Below, piece by piece: positions 36,449-46,270 of a stretch of DNA of 64,000 nt; the first letter of the stretch is position 1; the number at the start of each line of letters is the position of its first letter. Location: the NCBI RefSeq assembly GCF_030463565.1, contig NC_134649.1:37969044-38033043 (forward strand). Direction: 5' to 3'. Position numbers and translations under genes: made by a program. This stretch comes from Pelecanus crispus. Lineage: Eukaryota; Chordata; Aves; Pelecaniformes; Pelecanidae. The notes under the pieces are model-generated. The model did no database searches, was not told the DNA's origin, and saw only the letters and a list, made by a program, of their open reading frames with translations.

Positions 36449-36507
36449 CTGGATTTGATGTTTTGAGCTCGGAGCGACAGAAACTCTGGTACCGCAAGCA
36501 CAAACAG
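36449..36507 (-). other. candidate internal exon, minus strand, 59 nt
   Basis: A perfect-consensus minus-strand donor (AAATCCAG|GTAAGTGACTG) closes an interval preceded by an acceptor with a pyrimidine tract (TGTCTTTCTCTTTGTGGCTAATCTAG, quoted in part). The interval keeps two CpGs in TGTCGCTCCGAGC and one in TGCGGTACC, unusual for its AT-rich surroundings. All three frames are open, so the frame cannot be chosen. No protein is recognised. The next AT-rich block at 36530-36700 may be conserved flank. Confidence 0.3.
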
Positions 36508-36529
36508 CTAGATTAGCCACAAAGAGAAA

Positions 36530-36700
36530 GACACCTAATTTGCAAGCCAGGAGCCACAGGCTGTTTACACCAGAGCGTCCCAGCCATAAACGTTTAATTA
36601 AATCAGCCTTTTTTCAATCATGGCATATTTTCTACATCACTGCTCATTTTCGGCTTGTTGCAAAGCCTCTCCTGATGTTCCTTTTTTAAGGCACTGAAAT
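36530..36700. promoter_or_regulatory. enhancer-like block (putative CNE)
   Basis: CATAAACGTTTAATTAAATC (36585-36604) and CATTTTCGGCTTGTTGC (36646-36662) combine TAAT cores with retained CpGs in unique AT-rich sequence beside the exon candidate. Confidence 0.25.
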
Positions 36701-37339
36701 GCTGGACTCCGATGTTACTGCAACAGGCAGAAGCCAGGAGTAGCCTAGTGCAGAATGGTAATGCTGGGTGTTGCTCAGCCACTCCTCAAGGGTTGCCTGG
36801 CTCAAGATGCGCGATACCTGCAAAAGTCCCTCCAGCAAAAACTCATTTCACAGTGCTTTCTGATAGTGCTAGCCCAAAGTTCAGATGAGTAACGAAAACT
36901 TCAGTTTTACTAATTTAAAACCGAAGCTGCTCTCACAATGAGGCAAAGAACACAAGAACTTGTGTTGATACCCGAGCCAATTTTGTGACCAACTTTGGTC
37001 TAGAACTGCTCAGCAAAAAGGAGAGAAGCTCAGTAACATTCAGTAATTATCACCTGTTGATTCAGGTTATTCTACTACTGTATGACAAAAAACCCACCAC
37101 CACGAACATGCCTCTGAACTACATTAAGACTCTTTCTCTTCCTTAGCTTTTTTTTTATGAAGTAGGCAGGGTACACCCTTACTCACTTCTATTGACTCTC
37201 ATAAAAAATGGCCAAGTCCACTAAGTAAGTGGACAATCAGCAGAAAATGACTGTTAAATGCTTCACTGCATTATTGACAGTATTATTAAATGATTCACCC
37301 ACTGAAAGAAATACATGTCTTAACTGCAGTCAATTACCA
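36701..37339. other. non-genic stretch with a small hairpin
   Basis: GTCCACT-AAGTA-AGTGGAC at 37216-37234 is a perfect 7-bp stem with a 5-nt loop. Nothing else is recognised; part of it may be an unrecognisable 5' extension of the CR1 that follows. Confidence 0.5.
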
Positions 37340-38400
37340 ATGTCATCACTTACTTTAAAACAGAAGTTAAAAATTCTCCTGGGAATTACAGACCAGTGTG
37401 AGGTTACTCCCAATGTCAGGTAAAACCATAAGGCAACAATCAAAACCAGGCTACCTAATCATCCTGATAAATGTGATTCATTAAGCACCAAAAAAGCAAA
37501 GGAAAACTGGGCATCTCCGGTCTACTGGGATTATCCACACACATCCATAAACTATTGGCTTACCAAAGACCATGTGCAAAAAAAGCAAAGAAAGAAAAAG
37601 ACAGAAGTAAAATAAGAGTCTGGCTTTAACTGAAAGAAAGATTAAAAGAGTGCTAAAAAACTACACGCTAACCTCAGTGTTGCTTAGCTTTAATGACCTT
37701 CCAGAAAGGGAAGAACTATAACTGGGTGAGATTTGCAAATAGCCCAAAGTTAATTTAGCTGGCAGGAAGAGGAGGAAGAACTTAAGTACCACCAAAGCTG
37801 GGCTGAAATTGAGTATTGACAAGTGAAAGGTAACCACAAAGAACATATAAATTGAACTACACTGATACATCGACAGAAGCATTCAAGATAAAAGATTTGG
37901 GCGTGACTGTGAACAGCTCAATAGAACACGGACCCTGCACAGCAGGACTCTGGGGGATAGAAGCTTAAGAAAAGGGACAGATACTACTGAAATTATTAAA
38001 ATGCCACTGATCAATCTTCATTTTGAAGAGCATATTGATTTAATAAAACCATTAGAAGCATGGATAGCTTTCTATTCCAACAGAGGTTGCAAAGATTTGC
38101 ACTTCCGAAGACAGATGACATCTGATAAAGGTAAACAAACTAAAAGCAAGAAGGAAGGGAAAACATGACTTCTGTTCCAGCAGAACATGAAATCAACTGA
38201 AAATAGCAAATTAAAATTGCAGCTTCATAATTAGCTTGTGGGTTAGAGTGCCACAAGATATCTTGGAAAATGCATTTCAGCAATTTTTTAAATGATTGTG
38301 TATTCATCTGGATAACAGAAAAACCCACACTTACACTAGACAGAATGTAAATACTAATCTTCAGGCTCAAAGGACACAAGATATCCACCAAGTGTGAGGA
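37340..38400 (+). repeat. ancient CR1 LINE, internally deleted
   Basis: GGGAATTACAGACCAGTGTG then AGGTTACTCCCAATGTCAGG (37380-37419) matches the reverse-transcriptase stretch of CR1 around NYRPVS, with frame damage. Later pieces, GTGAGATTTGCAAATAGCCC near 37726 (RT), AAAGATTTGGGCGTGACTGT near 37890 and GCCACAAGATATCTTGG near 38251, match progressively more 3' parts. The spacing is shorter than in an intact element, implying internal loss. No frame is functional. Confidence 0.6.
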
Positions 38401-40849
38401 GTCTGGGGAAACAGTTCCCTTACAAGTAGGTTATTCCATAATTATCCATGGCAGAAGTTTTTGTACTTTCCAAGAGTGTGATGCTGGAAACATTAAATGC
38501 AAATGTTTTAGAATCTATCCCTATCTTCCCAAGGATCTGCTTTAAAGCAGGAAAAGAAGGAAAATGAGGTAAGGGAGCTCAAGCAACTCAAAACACATCA
38601 GCCTTCAAGGCTCCCTCACACCCAGGAACATGTTATGCATGGTGTGTTACAGACAGCTGACACCAGCAGATCAAAGACAGTGAAAACTCTTTAGGCAGCT
38701 CTCTTCTACATTACTAGGCAGGCCTGAAAACCAGAGCTGCAGGAAGTGCCAACATAGTAACTGATCTCCAAAGATAGGGACAGGGAATCCTCTCTGCACT
38801 GGCAGCACTTCAACCGGAGTAATCAGACAAAGGTGCAAGGCTGATCTAACACCATGGTGAAATAGTCCAACAATTCACCTATTTGCCATTCAGTTTTGAG
38901 ACTTTATCTTTTCACCCTGTGTATAATCCGTGAAACTGTAGATCTCTTAGCTCAGGTCCCTTGGAACAGACAAAGTCTGATCAGGAAGATGAATGCTACC
39001 TTGAAGAACATTTTCTGATGATCCGACTCAAGAAGCAAAATCTACCTGCAGGCAGAAGGGTGCAAGATAATCCCTGTTGTGCTACAGCCCTACAGAGACA
39101 GCTGATCCTTCTGCAATTCCGAACTGCCAGTCAAAGCTTTAACATCTTAATACACAGCATGCTCTAATTAAAATTTCTAATTAAGGCGAGGGGGAACCCA
39201 CTAACCAGCAAAACTGATGTTGCAAATTAGCAAGCCTTATACACAAACTGAAGGTGGGCTTTGTTGCTCTTTCATCGTTCATATAAATGATAGTATTTTA
39301 AGCAAATAATTCTGGACAAAGTTACCATGAACTCGCTTGTGCCCATTTTAGTAGTAGGAGACAAATAACATTTGCGGGACCAGCCTCCTTTATTAGGGTG
39401 CATGGCACAGCAGACAATCCATCTTGTCATCTGCCTTTGGAAGGCAGACCAAATCAAAAGGACCAAGGAACAAATAGACAAATTCTGTCTGCATTGCCTC
39501 AGTGAAAGATGAAGTTATCTCAGACTTTCTCTTACTTTTGTCCAGGAAAGAAACAAAATGTTCTGAGGAGTCTGGACTAACTACCCTCAAGTCTCAGTAG
39601 ACTCAGAACTGGCCTTCACATGGTAGGCAAGTGAAATGTGGGAAGAGAAGCATCAGGAGCTACAGTCTGAAGATGCAGCTCCACCTCTGCAGCATCACAC
39701 ATGTGACAGTGGACAACTCACTAAAATAATTCTTCCAATTCTGTACCCATCAATTGAGTATGGATTTACTACAACAAACATATCAGTGAGAGTGAATTAC
39801 ACATAACATTTTTGAAATACATCATGTAACAAGGGCAAAAATTGTCAAATGCTGTCAGCACTTCGAATTGATATATCAAAATACTTTGCAGAGAGGCTTT
39901 CTCAATACTGATTTTGCAACTTCAACTGTAAAAGAAATTATGTTTAAAAAATGTAATGCTTAAGCATTTATATACCTTTGTTATAACAACAGAATTAAAT
40001 TACTAGATAAATGTGTGCTCAGATGTTGTTATTCCAGCAGTTTCTAGGCCTCTACAAATACATTTCAGCCCAAATTCATACCTCTCTTCCATGTATGTTC
40101 ATGACAGCTCTGTTTTCATCCCAAACCGGCAAACCTCTTTGCTCTTCCACTGTTCCAAACCTAGATGTCTCCCCAGAACTGCCCAGTCATGCCATGCTTT
40201 GCCAGACAGTAAATGAGATTTACAGCTCAGCTTAGAACTGGATAGAGACCAAACTGCCCACTCAGTAGGGTTGTAAGCACAAATCAAATCTTTGGAGTTA
40301 AAAAAAAAAAACAAAACAAAAACCACCCACACCCGACACTGAAGTATAAAGTGATTTGGATTTCTCTCCAAACAAAATGCTTCTCTTGCTAGAGTTCCCC
40401 AACTACATGTTTAAAAAGGAAAGAACGACATATCATCCCTTCCTTTTCCCTTCTACGCTCATTAACAACTGAAACCTATCTTAGTTCATTTAAAAAAGAA
40501 ACAAGAAAGATGTACGTGAGAAAACACATCTCGTGCCCTATCACACTCAAGCTATGCGACTTTCCTCCCTCACGCCAAACCTCTCTGTTTACGCCATCTC
40601 ACCTTGCCTTCAGCTCACATGAACCCTATTTCTGCAGAACCCCAAGTGTTCTTCACTCCCCCACTGCCTTCTGTAAGACTGCAGCAGGTCTTCATTTGCT
40701 ACGAGCTGCCAGCATACTAACTCCAACTTGAGATAAGAAATTATATTTATGGCTGCACCACAAGCAATGTAGTCCTTGAGCATCACATAATTATCAATCT
40801 GGTGAGCTGATCCTTTACTTTTTTGTCCCGAGAAAGCTGCAATAGGGTA
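38401..40849. other. non-genic stretch with A-rich run
   Basis: A TAATTAAAATTTCTAATTAA repeat of TAAT cores lies at about 39165-39184. An A run lies at about 40301-40312. Frames up to 90 residues have no domain. No other repeat is recognised. Confidence 0.5.
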
Positions 40850-41648
40850 CATTGGACAGGCTGGATCGATGGGCTGAGGTCAATTGTATGAGGTTCAACG
40901 AGGCCAAGTGCTGGGTCCTGCACTTGGGTCACAATAACCCCATGCAACGCTACAGGCTTGGGGAAGAGTGGCTGGAAAGCTGCCTGCCCGAAAGGGACCT
41001 GGGGGTGTTGGTAGACAGCCAGCTGAACATGAGCCAGCAGTGTGCCCAGGTGGCCAAGAAGGCCAACAGCATCCTGGCTTGCATCAGGAATAGCGTGGCC
41101 AGCAGGAGCAGGGAGGTGATTGTCCCCCTGTACTCGGCGCTGGTGAGGCCACACCTGGAATACTGTGTCCAGTTTTGGGCCCCTCACTACAAGAAGGACA
41201 TTGAGTTGCTGAAGTGTGTCCAGAAAAGGGCAACAAAGCTGGTGAAGGGTCTGGAGAACAAGTCTTGTGAGGAGTGGCTGAGGGAACTGGGGTTGTTTAG
41301 CCTGGAGAAGAGAAGGCTGAGGGGACCTTATCACTCTCTACAACTACCTGAAAGGAGGTTGTAGTGTTGGTCTCTTCTCCCACGTAGTTAGCGATAGGAT
41401 GATAGGAAATGGCCTCAAGCTGCACCAGGGGAGGTTTAGATTGGATATTAGGAAAAATTTCTTCATGCAACGGGTAGTCAAGCATTGGAACAGGCTGCCC
41501 AGAGAGGTGGTGGAGTCACCATCCCTGGAAGTGTTCAAAAAACAGGTAGATGTGGCACTTTGGGATATGGTTTAGTGGGCATGGTGGTGTTGGGTTGATG
41601 GTTGGACTGATGATCTTAGAGATCCTTTCCAACCTTAGTAATTCCTAG
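40850..41648 (+). mobile_element. CR1 LINE, 5'-truncated, with ORF2 C-terminus and 3' UTR
   Basis: CR1 is the dominant avian non-LTR retrotransposon, and it inserts as 5'-truncated copies. Here the open frame from 40852 covers the last part of ORF2 downstream of the catalytic reverse-transcriptase box. Recognisable stretches are [45 protein letters not shown] and [14 protein letters not shown]. The frame is lost near 41325, where two bases are missing relative to the usual CR1 sequence, and a second small deletion follows near 41365. Beyond this the DNA still matches the end of ORF2 (GGCTGCCCAGAGAGGTGGTG near 41493) and the 3' UTR (GATCCTTTCCAACC near 41622). The catalytic domain is absent, so the copy is dead. 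It is the youngest CR1 copy in the window. Confidence 0.97.
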
Positions 41649-41718
41649 CTTTTACTTTCATTAAAAAATAATCCAGCCACCAAGCCAGGAAACACGAAAT
41701 TATTACTCTACCCTTAAT
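41649..41718. other. short spacer between two CR1 tails
   Basis: About 70 bp of AT-rich unique sequence separates the CR1 end at 41648 from the next CR1 tail. It shows no repeat similarity. Confidence 0.5.
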
Positions 41719-41810
41719 TGGTTTAGTGGTGGACTTGGTAGTGTTAGGTTAATGGTTGGACTTGGTGATGGTAAAGGTCTTTTCCAACCTAAACTATTCT
41801 GTGATTCTAC
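41719..41810 (+). mobile_element. CR1 LINE 3'-end fragment, second subfamily
   Basis: GGTTTAGTGGTGGACTTGGT, then TTGGTGATGGTAAAGGTCTT and CCTAAACTATTCTGTGATTC, is the terminal part of an avian CR1 3' UTR ending in the usual ATTCTGTG-like repeats. It differs at many positions from the tail of the copy ending at 41648, so it is a separate insertion of another subfamily. Confidence 0.95.
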
Positions 41811-42424
41811 ATTTGCCAAGGAAATCAGCTGACAGTCTCACACCTCTCACCCTTCTTGTTTTTTAAGATGCAAAGTAAAAAAAGCTTCCCAGTGGGACTT
41901 CCCAATTAGTTCAACATTTGACATTTTTCCATAGGTATAATAGTCTACAATAATCTTTGTCAGGAATCACCTGAGGATGAGACCTAAGAAACACAGGTTT
42001 TGATGCACTGAGCAATACTTGGTAGAACTCAATTGTTGTCTCACTCAAATTAAAACTACATCATATACAGAACATCAACTCTATGTCTAAATCTCAAGGT
42101 ACGAAAAAAAAAAACCACCAGTGACAGAAAAGAAAAGCATGCTTGCTTACCCTCCTGCATGAGCTGCATTCTGCTTTTGGTGCATGTGCATACCCCATGC
42201 AAAAAATCACTTTTGAAGCTAAGTGTCCTTCTGAGCCATGCATACATTACAGGTCACTCAAGCACCCTCTCCCTCCTTTCTCAATACCTCAGCCCAAGAG
42301 TTTAAATGGCTTTTTTATTTATTTAAATTTAAATTTTATTTAAATTTAAAAGGCCCAACTCTCAGATTCTTTCACTACAAAGAAGGCAGAATACACTCCT
42401 ACATGGTGAGGAATTCCAGAAGAA
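41811..42424. other. non-genic stretch with palindromic A/T sequence
   Basis: About 42309-42352 is almost wholly A/T and made of repeated TTTAAATTTAAA palindromes. A run of A occurs at about 42105-42114. No gene is recognised. Confidence 0.55.
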
Positions 42425-42690
42425 GCAGACAAAACCAAGTAAGTGGGTAACGAAGAGGCAAACAACCTTCAGAATAGATAAATACAAATTAATGCATCTA
42501 GGCAAAAATTACATGATGCTAAGCTTAGAATTGGCAGTTACAATTGAGAAAAGAGGTTCTGGAGTATTCACTCGATTCTCTACAATCATTGACTCAGTGT
42601 GCAGTGACAACCAAGAAGTCAATCACCGGAAAGGATATTGTTGGCAAGACAGAAATCATTCCTATGCTACAATATAAAAATAGGTATCTT
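42425..42690 (+). repeat. ancient CR1 LINE, ORF2 3' segment
   Basis: AAGTGGGTAACGAAGAGGCA, AATAGATAAATACAAATTAA then TGCATCTAGG (near 42473), GAGAAAAGAGGTTCTGGAGT (near 42546) and CAGTGTGCAGTGACAACCAA (near 42595) follow the order of the CR1 ORF2 C-terminal region also seen at 40850. They are strongly diverged and every frame is broken. Confidence 0.7.
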
Positions 42691-43998
42691 TAAGTTCTGC
42701 AGTAACAAGAAAGGATGAGGAGTTAGGGAATACATGTAGGCAATGAAAACATCTCAGATGCCTTATTTTGGGGGTGGGGTGGGGGTATTTTGGTTATTTC
42801 CGATTCCTGCAAAGTAAACAACTTCTCTTTCTTCCAACGATTATTTCTAGATACCCTGTTTCCACTTCTAATGTCCTCATAGACAGTATGATCCACATTC
42901 TGCAGAAAAGAAATCACATGCACATTAATGCAGACAGGCACCAACATAGGTAATCTTTGAGTAACTTGACAGTGTCTAGAAAAGCTTCTGAAAGTCCTTG
43001 ATCTTTCCAGGTTAATAAAACATTATTCTCATAGATGGTGCAGAGTTCAACTCAGTTTTGGTTAATGTGAAGTTTAAGAAAGAAAACTAGACACTGGATT
43101 GCTTGCTTTAGCTAAAAGTAAGAAATTTAGGCAAAACCACTGTGTGGGGTCTAAGTTTCAGCTTGTCCTTATGGAATGCTGTTTTGGGAATGAATTCACC
43201 ATGAGGGTCCTAATTGTCAGACTGAAGTTATAGGTACAAAAATATCAGTTTTCACAGACAAGTAGTATAAAAGAACACGTCTGAATGTGGGCCATATACA
43301 GGCTAATAAAAGCAATTTTGTGGTCCAAGGAATATAGAGCTTGATTGACCCAAATAAGGCCCTTGAGAAATCTAAGAATGAGCAACCAAAACACAGAAAG
43401 ACTGCACGACTTCCAGTCAAAGAAAAGGAGACACAACTGATCTAAACAGAACCTTCTAGAGCTAATGAACAGTCTAGCTTTCTTAAAGGATCATAAGCAA
43501 TCAGATCAGTGTAGCCAAAATGCCAGCACAATGGCACTAGCAGGCACCTCAGTCACTACCAGGGCTGTTTAGTTCAGCAGCTCTTGATCCAGACCTCAAA
43601 TTACCTTTTGGTTAAGAAACATAAACTAGAACAGGCAGGACTGGCAAGGACTTTATAGTCAAAAAGATGGTCATGTTTTTAAGAATGAGCCTTGGAGTGC
43701 AGGGTAGGGCTCAGATTTACCAAAGATCTTGCAGCGTTTTTCCGATTCTGTTTGACCAGTTCCTTTCATAGCTGATCCTGAGCATGAGCTCCAAGAATTA
43801 TATGGGATTTCCTCTCCTACCATTTATTAGGAAAGAAATAACAAATGTATATCAGAAACATGTGGCTCTGAGACAAAGAGGTCCCTTAGAGCATTCACCT
43901 TTGATAAGCAACAGTCACCTTGATGCAGGGGGAAAGAAGATACGAGTCTTGCACACTGATTATACCATCCCGGAAAAGCACTCATACCAGTCGCACAG
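42691..43998. other. non-genic stretch with a G-rich run
   Basis: GGGGG-T-GGGG-T-GGGGG at 42770-42785 has G4 potential. Otherwise this is mixed unique sequence without recognised genes or repeats, up to the LTR. Confidence 0.5.
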
Positions 43999-44269
43999 TG
44001 TTGGTTTTGGCTGGGATAGAGTTAATTTTCTTCACAGTAGCTAGTGTGGAGCTATATTTTGGATTTGTGCAGAAAACAGTGTTGATCATATAGAGATGTC
44101 TTCCTTACTGCTGAGCAGTGCTAACAGACACTCAAGGCCTTTTCTGCTTCTCACCCCACCCCACCAGTGAGTAGGCTGGGGGTGCACAAGAAGTTGGGAG
44201 GGGACACAGCTGGGACAGCTGACCCCCCCGACCAAAGGGATATTCCACACCATATGGCATCATGCTCAG

Positions 44270-44279
44270 CATATAAAGC
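44270..44279 (+). promoter_or_regulatory. LTR TATA box
   Basis: CATATAAAGC lies in the U3 part of the solo LTR, about 190 bp before the polyadenylation signal. It could in principle start a plus-strand transcript into flanking DNA. Confidence 0.6.
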
Positions 44280-44458
44280 TGAGGGAAGAAGAAGGAAGGG
44301 GGGCATGTTCGGAGTCATGGTGTTTGTCTTCCCAAGTAACCATTACGCGTGATAGAGCCCTGCTTTCCTGGAGATGGCTGAACACCTGCCTGCCGATGGG
44401 AAGCAGTGAATTACCTCCTTGTTTTGCTTTGCTTGCGTGCATGGCTTTTGCTTTACCT

Positions 44459-44464
44459 ATTAAA
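44459..44464 (+). terminator. LTR polyadenylation signal
   Basis: ATTAAA in the R region of the solo LTR, followed by a T/G-containing U5 stretch. It is in the expected position for retroviral 3' end formation. Confidence 0.55.
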
Positions 44465-44592
44465 CTGCCTTTATCTCAACCCATGAGTTTTCTCACTTTT
44501 ACTCTTCCGATTCTCTCCCCCTTTCTCACTGGGGGGAGAGTGAGTGAGCAGCTGTGTGGTGCTTAGTTGCTGACTAGGGTTAAACCATGACA

Positions 44593-45182
44593 CAAACAAA
44601 TAAAAATAAAGAACTGTAATACTTACTAAGAAATGGAACACCTATTCTATCCTAAACTCTAAGTCCACTAACAACTGGAACTAAAGACAGCGCTGCATGT
44701 ACAGCAGCAGATGCAGGAGAGACTCCATATTTTGGCATTGGCCACAGGAAATAAGCAGACCCACTGTATTCTTTCTCCTCTTACATATTGCCCTCGGTGG
44801 AGCTACAACTGTATCAAAAGATGCTTTTAACCTATTTTTGCACAGAACAGGAGGGGAATTTGTGGGGAATCCCAGAGGACTATTCCCCCTTTCTCCAATA
44901 TCTTGTTTAAACAGAACCTCCGCAAACCCTTGAATTCCTTCTGGATGCCCATCATCTAACAAGACTGGCCTCATCGCAGAGTGTAGTCATACAGTTCCTC
45001 TCCTCCCAGGCTCAGCAGGTTAGCTCCCTATGCTAGGCTTTATCTTACATTTATTCTATTTATATCGTCGGTAAGTTCATTTAAAACTCATGTGTTTGTA
45101 AATAAAAAGCTCACTGTGGGTATTAAACTAAAAGGAAAACAGGAAGAGTTTTTGAAACTGCTAATAACTAGCATTCCTCTGC
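44593..45182. other. non-genic stretch, nothing recognised
   Basis: A 97-residue minus-strand frame (44681-44974) is incidental as far as I can see. A good minus-strand donor occurs near 44630, but all three frames back to the nearest acceptor are closed. Confidence 0.45.
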
Positions 45183-45240
45183 TGCCTTTCATCCTTCATT
45201 TCACAAGATCCCAGAGCTCTTTACAGATGTAAATACAGAC
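45183..45240 (+). repeat. ancient amniote LINE tail-like segment
   Basis: TGCCTTTCATCC...AAGATCCCAGAGCTCTTTAC resembles the AGCACCTTTCATC...AAGATCTCAAAGCACTTTAC motif of old amniote L3/CR1-type tails. It is short and diverged. Confidence 0.4.
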
Positions 45241-45299
45241 CTGGTCTCTCAGCAGCGAGAGACAGACAGTGCTGGGGTGGAACATGGCTGCATCATTAC

Positions 45300-45440
45300 A
45301 GCTCCCCATCGCGCTGGGCTCTCACTTTTGCTCTGCCGCCCTGTGGCTGTTCAACTGCACAGCTCCAGCGAGCGCGTGCGGTGCCCACTGCCCGGAGAGG
45401 CGTCTCGTATGCGCCAAGAACCCTGCCAGTGCGGAGGGCT
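45300..45440. promoter_or_regulatory. small CpG-dense patch
   Basis: About a dozen CpGs fall between 45309 and 45433 (for example CATCGCGC, GAGCGCGTGCGG, GGCGTCTCGTATGCGCC) in otherwise CpG-poor DNA. A 98-residue plus frame (45269-45565) covers it, starting with MLGWNMAASLQ, but no domain or splice support is seen. It could be a minor promoter, an old GC-rich repeat or a constrained element. Confidence 0.35.
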
Positions 45441-45445
45441 CCAGA

Positions 45446-46009
45446 GAGGGCACTGCTACTTCTGGGTTTGGTCAACAGACCAGAGTTAATGGTTCTGCCC
45501 CCGTCATTAAATGCACCGTAGTTTTAAACAGACACTGTTCTTTGAGAGATGGGTTGCAAGCCTGATTCAAACTCTTCATTACCAATGCCAGTGCATACCC
45601 CACTTTCAGGTGGGGAGATTTAGTTTTGATTCCAAGTAAAGGATGCCACCTACTGAATCCTTGCTACCAAAGATTGCATGCTTTGACCCTCACGGCTCAA
45701 GACCTCTGGCAGGATCACAGGCCAGACTGCAGTCCCAAAATAAATTCCAAGGAAAAGCAGAAAACAGGCTTGGAAAAACAAAGCTTTTCTTCTCGCTGTT
45801 CCTCTCCCCACAACCCGAAGATGTATTACTCACTGAACATCTGCACAGCCATAATAATTTCTAGTTTTGCAACACTGACAACCTTAGCAGTATTTAAAAA
45901 AACTACTTACATCTTCATTCCAGTTTGGATTCATTGTAACAGTCTGACAATATATGCTAGTACAGTACATTCTGCAACATTTAACCCCTGTTCCCAGTTG
46001 CCGTTCTTA
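45446..46009. other. non-genic stretch, nothing recognised
   Basis: A 148-residue plus-strand frame at 45626-46072 is long by chance in this composition. It has no recognised domain or good splice junctions. Confidence 0.4.
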
Positions 46010-46270
46010 ACTTCATGGCTTAATGACACAGAGTCAGTAGATCACAATATGACCCTGTTAATATTTTTTTAATGCCATTTTTACAAATTACAGCATAATG
46101 CACTGATTACGAGGATGAAAGGAAAGTCTCAACGTCTGTCTGGAAACCAAATAAAAGAATGTTTGAACATCTGTTCATCCTACAAATGTCTTTAAAAGCT
46201 TTGATTTTCCCATAATCATTTTGTTCCACCATTTCACCCTTTTTCAAATGTGTATCCAACAGCCTCAGGA
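46010..46270. promoter_or_regulatory. enhancer-like block (putative CNE)
   Basis: AT-rich unique sequence with CTGTTAATATTTTTTTAATG (46056-46075), CATAATGCACTGATTACGAG (46094-46113) and CCCATAATCATTTTG (46209-46223). Texture-based inference only. Confidence 0.25.

Larger units (their letters stand above)
43999..44592 (+). mobile_element. solo LTR of an ERVL-type endogenous retrovirus
   Basis: A near-complete LTR of about 594 bp starting TGTTGGTTTTGGCTGG and ending AAACCATGACA, with the expected TG...CA termini. U3 carries a TATA box (CATATAAAGC, about 44270-44279). R contains an ATTAAA polyadenylation signal (44459-44464), followed by the U5 segment CATGAGTTTTCTCAC. I recognise the sequence as a solo-LTR family widespread in non-galliform birds; the ERVL assignment is from memory. 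No internal retroviral sequence or second LTR is present, so it is the product of LTR-LTR recombination. Flanking 5-bp sequences are CACAG and CAAAC, an imperfect target-site duplication. Confidence 0.9.

Noticed and set aside
40783..41334. 183-residue minus-strand frame, the longest in the window
   Set aside because: It is the antisense shadow of the CR1 ORF2 segment, whose plus-strand frame is recognisable.
42151..42170. Minus-strand donor GGAGG|GTAAGC with a 20-nt interval
   Set aside because: The acceptor side lacks a pyrimidine tract.
44629..44687. Minus-strand acceptor and donor pair near the LTR
   Set aside because: All three frames contain stop codons; at best a non-coding exon.
45626..46072. 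148-residue plus-strand frame
   Set aside because: It runs into an AT-rich enhancer-like block, has a mixed composition and matches no family.
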